From JBKEDC01 sp047972995 (GTDB lineage Bacteria > Bacteroidota > Bacteroidia > Bacteroidales > Prolixibacteraceae): 64,000 nucleotides of DNA. Positions 60,209 to 64,000 of this stretch are shown here, one piece after another. Below the pieces are notes generated by a model. The model worked only from the letters and a program-made list of their open reading frames with translations. It did not search any database and was not told the origin of the DNA. The position numbers and the translations under genes are program-made. The stretch is taken from assembly GCA_047972995.1 (NCBI GenBank), contig JBKEBD010000006.1:62001-126000 (forward strand), written 5' to 3'. Each line of letters starts with the position of its first letter. Positions within the stretch are counted from its first letter, which is position 1.

Positions 60209-60988
60209 TTATGGCATTTTGCCAATATTTTCAGTGAGTTTTTTATTCTTATATTGAATGATGGATTGCGCAATAGCTTTAGCAACCTCTTTTTTCCCTT
60301 TTTCCGACAATAAATAACTAGCTTCTTCAGCATTGGTTAGGTAACCCAATTCAATAAGAGCACTTGGTGCATTGGCTTCGTTTAATACCAAAAAACCAGC
60401 TTGTTTTGTCCCTCTACTTTTTCTAGAACTGTATTTAGTTACATTATTCTGAACAAAGATGGAAAATTCAGCACTATTCAAGAAGTATTTTTCTTGAATA
60501 AGATCGAATATAATGTAAGATTCAGATGAGTTTGGATCAAACCCTTCGTAATATGTTTCGTAATTATCTTCAATTAAGATAACAGCGTTTTCTTTCTTCG
60601 CCGTGTTTAGGTTCTCTTCGGAATCATGCATCCCGATGATGAAAGTTTCGAGTCCATGAATGTATGATTCAGGATAAGAATTTACATGGACTGAGACGAA
60701 AAGATCGGCATGGTTTTCATTTGCTATTTTAGCACGTTGATGCAGGGGAATGAATTTATCTTTCGTGCGTGTGTAAACAACCTTTATGGATTCGTCTGTT
60801 TGATTGATTATTTTTCCGATCTCTAGAGAATAATTTAGCACAAGATTCTTTTCAATGATTCGATTCCCCATAGCACCCGGGTCGAATCCACCGTGTCCAG
60901 GGTCTAAAACCACAATAAATTTCTCTTGACCATGAACACTAGTCAAGAATGTAGTTAGGAGGAATAATATGAGTGAAAAACGTTTCAT
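60209..60988 (-). CDS. N-acetylmuramoyl-L-alanine amidase (Amidase_3)
   Basis: A 259-residue exported zinc amidase. Signal peptide (residues 1-20, ending VHG), then DPGHGGFDPGA (His ligand), the Glu in IIEKN, FVSVHVNSY (His ligand) and the catalytic Glu in ALIELGYLTN. It cleaves the sugar-peptide bond of murein during cell separation. Domain and length match AmiC-type catalytic modules without an AMIN domain. The MCE gene follows on the same strand. Confidence 0.93.
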   Translation of the reverse strand: MKRFSLILFLLTTFLTSVHGQEKFIVVLDPGHGGFDPGAMGNRIIEKNLVLNYSLEIGKIINQTDESIKVVYTRTKDKFIPLHQRAKIANENHADLFVSVHVNSYPESYIHGLETFIIGMHDSEENLNTAKKENAVILIEDNYETYYEGFDPNSSESYIIFDLIQEKYFLNSAEFSIFVQNNVTKYSSRKSRGTKQAGFLVLNEANAPSALIELGYLTNAEEASYLLSEKGKKEVAKAIAQSIIQYKNKKLTENIGKMP

Positions 60989-60989
60989 A

Positions 60990-61020
60990 CAAAATAGCTC
61001 CTAAGCATGAGCTAAGGAGC
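60990..61020 (-). terminator. Terminator between ugd and the amidase gene
   Basis: Arms 60997-61006 and 61011-61020 pair at nine of ten positions with a 4-base loop; TATTTT follows on the minus strand. It is close to the amidase start (60988), so it also lies over that gene's leader. Confidence 0.6.
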
Positions 61021-61043
61021 CGTGAGTATATTTATATTTTAAT

Positions 61044-62489
61044 TTATCCTTTACCAATTGAATGTAAGTTAAACCCAATGCGAGTAATTGCTTCTCGGTC
61101 TAATATATTTCTTCCATCGAATAAGAACGCTGGTTTCTTCATGTTGTTATATACTGTTGTCCAGTCAAGAGATTTAAACTCTTCCCATTCAGTTAAAATG
61201 GCAATAGCGTGAGCACCATGAGTTGCCTCATCGGCAGAACTGTGCACATGAACCAATGAACGAATGGTTTCACTAGAAAGGGCTTCTGGTGCTTCAATAC
61301 CGTAGGTAGTAGCACGACGATTCTTTTGAAGATATTCTAAATCAGCATAAATTTGCTCAGCACTCACCTTGGGATCATATACATGAATTTCAGCTCGGTC
61401 TTGCAATAAAGTATCAGCTACGTAAATAGCTGCACTTTCGCGCGTATCATTGGTATCTTTCTTAAATGCCCATCCAAGGAAGGCAATGTGTTTTCCTGAA
61501 ACGGTATTAAACAAGCTTGATATGATGTTTTGAGCAAAACGTTCTTTCTGATAATCATTTAAAATAACCACTTGTTCCCAATAAGCAGCAGCTTCAGGCA
61601 ATCCGAAATAATGGCAAAGATAAACCAAGTTTAGGATGTCTTTTTGGAAGCAAGAACCACCAAAGCGAACTGATGATTTTAAGAATTTAGATCCTATGCG
61701 TGAATCCATCCCTATTGCACGAGCCACCTCATCTACATCGGCACCTGTTTTTTCGCATAAGACTGAGATAGCATTAATGCTTGAGATACGTTGAGCTAAA
61801 ACTGCATTAGCTGTCAATTTAGAAAGCTCCGACGACCACAAGCGAGTGGTGACAATTTTCTCGCGAGGAATCCAATTTGAATATATCTCAACTAAAGCCT
61901 CGATAGCTTTTAATCCATCTTCGTCTTGGTCTCCACCAATGAGTACACGGTCTGATTTATATAAGTCTTCAATAGCAGTTCCTTCTGCCAAGAATTCGGG
62001 ATTTGAAAGTACTTTGAACGTAAGTCCTTTGCCTTCTGATTCTAAAATGGTTTTCACCGATTCAGCAGTGCGCACAGGAAGGGGAGATTTTTCTACCACA
62101 ATTTTATCGTCTTTTGATACGCGAGCGATTTGACGAGCTGAAAGCTCTAAAAATTTCAAATCAGCTGCCATACCTTTACCTACACCAAAGGTCTTTGTAG
62201 GGGTATTTACAGCCATGAAAATCATTTGTGCTTCATCAATAGCTTTTTCTACATTCGTAGAAAAGAATAGGTTGCGTCCGCGAGCTTCGCCAACTACCTG
62301 GTCAAGCCCAGGTTCATAAACAGGCAACTTACTAAGATCATCGTCATTCCATGCTGCAATTCGCTGTTCGTTTATATCAACAACAGTTACCTGAATGTGA
62401 GGGCATTGTTGTGCGATAACAGCCATGGTTGGACCGCCTACATAGCCTGCACCAATGCAAGCAATTTTTGTGATTTTAGTGGGTAACAT
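61044..62489 (-). CDS. ugd: UDP-glucose 6-dehydrogenase (eukaryote-like form)
   Basis: A 481-residue protein from the ATG at 62489 (MLPTKITKIACIGAGYVGG); the frame is open to 62579. N-terminal NAD-binding GAGYVGGPT, VNTPTKTFG, NPEFLAEGTAI, the catalytic Cys in FGGSCFQKDILN and the C-terminal UDP-binding domain with FLGWAFKKDTNDTRES are intact. It makes UDP-glucuronate for surface polysaccharide. The CFQKD wording and extended length resemble animal UGDH rather than the shorter Ugd of many bacteria. No glycosyltransferases are adjacent. Confidence 0.95.
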   Translation of the reverse strand: MLPTKITKIACIGAGYVGGPTMAVIAQQCPHIQVTVVDINEQRIAAWNDDDLSKLPVYEPGLDQVVGEARGRNLFFSTNVEKAIDEAQMIFMAVNTPTKTFGVGKGMAADLKFLELSARQIARVSKDDKIVVEKSPLPVRTAESVKTILESEGKGLTFKVLSNPEFLAEGTAIEDLYKSDRVLIGGDQDEDGLKAIEALVEIYSNWIPREKIVTTRLWSSELSKLTANAVLAQRISSINAISVLCEKTGADVDEVARAIGMDSRIGSKFLKSSVRFGGSCFQKDILNLVYLCHYFGLPEAAAYWEQVVILNDYQKERFAQNIISSLFNTVSGKHIAFLGWAFKKDTNDTRESAAIYVADTLLQDRAEIHVYDPKVSAEQIYADLEYLQKNRRATTYGIEAPEALSSETIRSLVHVHSSADEATHGAHAIAILTEWEEFKSLDWTTVYNNMKKPAFLFDGRNILDREAITRIGFNLHSIGKG

Positions 62490-62634
62490 AAAGTACTCTT
62501 CGTGCAAAATAGAAGTGCAAAGTAAGTGATTTTTTGTTAACCATAGATTTTTTAGAACGGATATTTGTGATTCAGGCAAAGTATAGCACTATGAAAAGAC
62601 CCCACAGAATCAAAGCAAAACGATAAAGTTAGTA

Positions 62635-64000
62635 CTAAAACTCGCCTCCTGTTTTCAATTTCTCTACATAAGCATCAATCTTTCGCAGTTCGGTGGGGAT
62701 ATCAATTCGCTGAGGACAGTGAGATTTGCACAAGCCACAACCAATGCAGTGATTGGCTTGGCGGAGTTTGGGTACACTACGGTCATAGCCCACAAGGAAG
62801 GCTCGGCGAGATTTACGATGTTGCTCATCTTTTGAATTTTTGAGCAAATCGCCGGCACTGATGACACGATTGTAATGCCCAAAAATGGCGGGAATGTCGA
62901 GCCCATAGGGACAAGGCATACAATATTGACACTCGGTGCACTGCACATAGTCGCTGTTGAGCATGATGTCTGTCACTTTCTCGAGGACGGCATATTCATG
63001 CTCGCTGATGGGGTTGAGTGGGGAATAGGTGCGCACGTTTTCTTGCAAGTGCTCCAAATAAACCATGCCACTCAGCACGGTGAGAATGTTTTTAGGCGAG
63101 CCCGCATAGCGGAAAGCCCATGACGCAGCGCTTTCGTCGGGGCGAAGTTGGGAGAGCAGGTGATAAGCCTCAGAGCCTAGGCGAGAGAGTCGTCCACCGA
63201 GCAAAGGCTCCATCACGATGACCGAGATGTTTCGTTTTTCTAGTTCGCCATACAGATATTGCGCATTCACATTTCGCCCAGTGGCGTGCAGCCAATCCAC
63301 ATAGTTGAGCTGAATCATCACAAAATCCCAATGATATTCTCTGGCATCGTGCAAGGCTAGAAGATAGTCGAACACTTTCACATCGCCATGAAACGACCAG
63401 CCCAGGTTGCGAATGCGTCCGGCTTTGCGTTCAGCCACCATGTAGTCGAGCAATCCATTGTTGAGCATACGCTCGTTGAAGGCGTCCATTCCGCCCATTC
63501 CCATGCCGTGCAGCAAGTAATAATCGAGGTAGTCCACTTGCAAATCACGCATCGACTTTTGATACATTTCCTTGCCAGATTCAAAGGGGCGAGCGGCGTC
63601 CACTTGAAAGTTCGACAGCTTAGTGGCAACAAAATATTTGTTGCGAGGGTGACGAGCCAGCGCTTTTCCTGTGGCTTCTTCCGACCAACCACGGACATAC
63701 ACCGGAGCCGTATCGAAATAGTTCACCCCATGCTCCATGGCGTAATCCACTAATTGATTCACCGCTTCTTGGTCAACTTCCTCGCCGCTTCCATAGGCTT
63801 TTTTGCGAAGCGGCCAGCGCATACAACCATAACCCAAGAGCGACACTTGGTCGCCAGTGCTCGTGTTGGTGCGATAAGTCATTTTGTCGGTAGGCACTTC
63901 GCCCAACATTCCGCCTTCGGCAGAAACCGTATTTTGAGGTTTGCATCCGGTTAGCGCAGCGCCTGCAAGGGCAGAACCTGCTCCGAAGGCTTTGAGGAAA
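62635..64000 (-). CDS. Tat-exported aldo/keto reductase with two 4Fe-4S clusters (partial)
   Basis: The frame continues through the right edge of the window, so the gene is not complete. Upstream of the first ATG (63909) it reads FLKAFGAGSALAGAALTGC, the hydrophobic end of a Tat signal with a likely lipidated Cys. The body is an aldo/keto reductase barrel (GYGCMRWPL, YFDTAPVYVRGWSEE) and the C-terminus holds two 4Fe-4S motifs, CTECQYCMPC with an upstream-downstream Cys and CIGCGLCKSHCP. It is probably a periplasmic oxidoreductase; substrate unknown. Start codon lies outside the window. Confidence 0.9.
   Translation of the reverse strand, partial: FLKAFGAGSALAGAALTGCKPQNTVSAEGGMLGEVPTDKMTYRTNTSTGDQVSLLGYGCMRWPLRKKAYGSGEEVDQEAVNQLVDYAMEHGVNYFDTAPVYVRGWSEEATGKALARHPRNKYFVATKLSNFQVDAARPFESGKEMYQKSMRDLQVDYLDYYLLHGMGMGGMDAFNERMLNNGLLDYMVAERKAGRIRNLGWSFHGDVKVFDYLLALHDAREYHWDFVMIQLNYVDWLHATGRNVNAQYLYGELEKRNISVIVMEPLLGGRLSRLGSEAYHLLSQLRPDESAASWAFRYAGSPKNILTVLSGMVYLEHLQENVRTYSPLNPISEHEYAVLEKVTDIMLNSDYVQCTECQYCMPCPYGLDIPAIFGHYNRVISAGDLLKNSKDEQHRKSRRAFLVGYDRSVPKLRQANHCIGCGLCKSHCPQRIDIPTELRKIDAYVEKLKTGGEF

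Overview
The window is a stretch of core chromosome from a member of the Bacteroidota, most likely order Bacteroidales. The evidence is lineage-specific families (PUR-alpha-like DUF3276, DUF5606, DUF4293, DUF6089-type barrel, long NusB, DnaJ/TerB fusion), promoters with the Bacteroidota -7 box TAnnTTTG, near absence of Shine-Dalgarno sequences, and an AT-rich composition. I cannot name the genus. There is no prophage, CRISPR array, integrative element, rRNA or tRNA gene that I can recognise; mobile DNA is limited to a 350-bp IS30-family remnant.

Layout. 1-6 kb: the end of rho, then an envelope-biogenesis cluster (outer-membrane barrel, uppS, bamA, two tandem skp/ompH genes). 6-7 kb: a corA-type Mg transporter with an unusual leader. 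7-12 kb (minus): argS, ffh, folD and DUF3276, ending in a terminator. 12-15 kb: a decayed OmpA-like gene, DUF5606 and a TonB-dependent receptor. 15-19 kb (plus): pgl and a SNF2 helicase. 19-24 kb: YIP1 and smpB, miaA, a pnuC/ribosylnicotinamide kinase-like pair, and an S41 protease. 24-32 kb: the IS30 remnant, exonuclease, udk, uvrB, an EEP-family lipoprotein, a YqaB-like phosphatase, a small membrane protein, a BadF-type kinase and an M23 peptidase. 33-36 kb (plus): coiled-coil protein, zapA, rny, DUF4293. 36-43 kb (minus): nusB, DUF1573, yajC, ybbR, coaE, djlA-like, prmA and ligA, read from high to low coordinates. 44-47 kb (plus): trxB, a second YqaB-like phosphatase, lrgA and lrgB. 47-55 kb (minus): folP-cdaA-NMO and an SLC13-cysD-cysNC sulfate activation operon. 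55-57 kb (minus): pyrB-pyrI-fRMsr and an IMPACT protein. 57-64 kb (minus): dnaA, an MCE protein with an amidase, ugd, and a partial Tat-exported aldo/keto reductase.

The most interesting unexplained structure is the corA leader (5930-6067). It combines a promoter, a 16-codon upstream ORF starting Met-Asp-Glu-Asp-Pro, a very strong Shine-Dalgarno sequence (exceptional in this lineage), a 13-bp hairpin that buries that sequence, and a competing hairpin whose first arm overlaps the ORF stop codon. This architecture would suit a Mg-sensing leader peptide like MgtL. Other points for a second look are three intergenic loci of 41-42-bp tandem repeats, a degenerate APS-kinase domain fused to CysN, a non-canonical DHPS motif, an octamer repeat at the cysNC start, and several perfect inverted repeats in regulatory positions.
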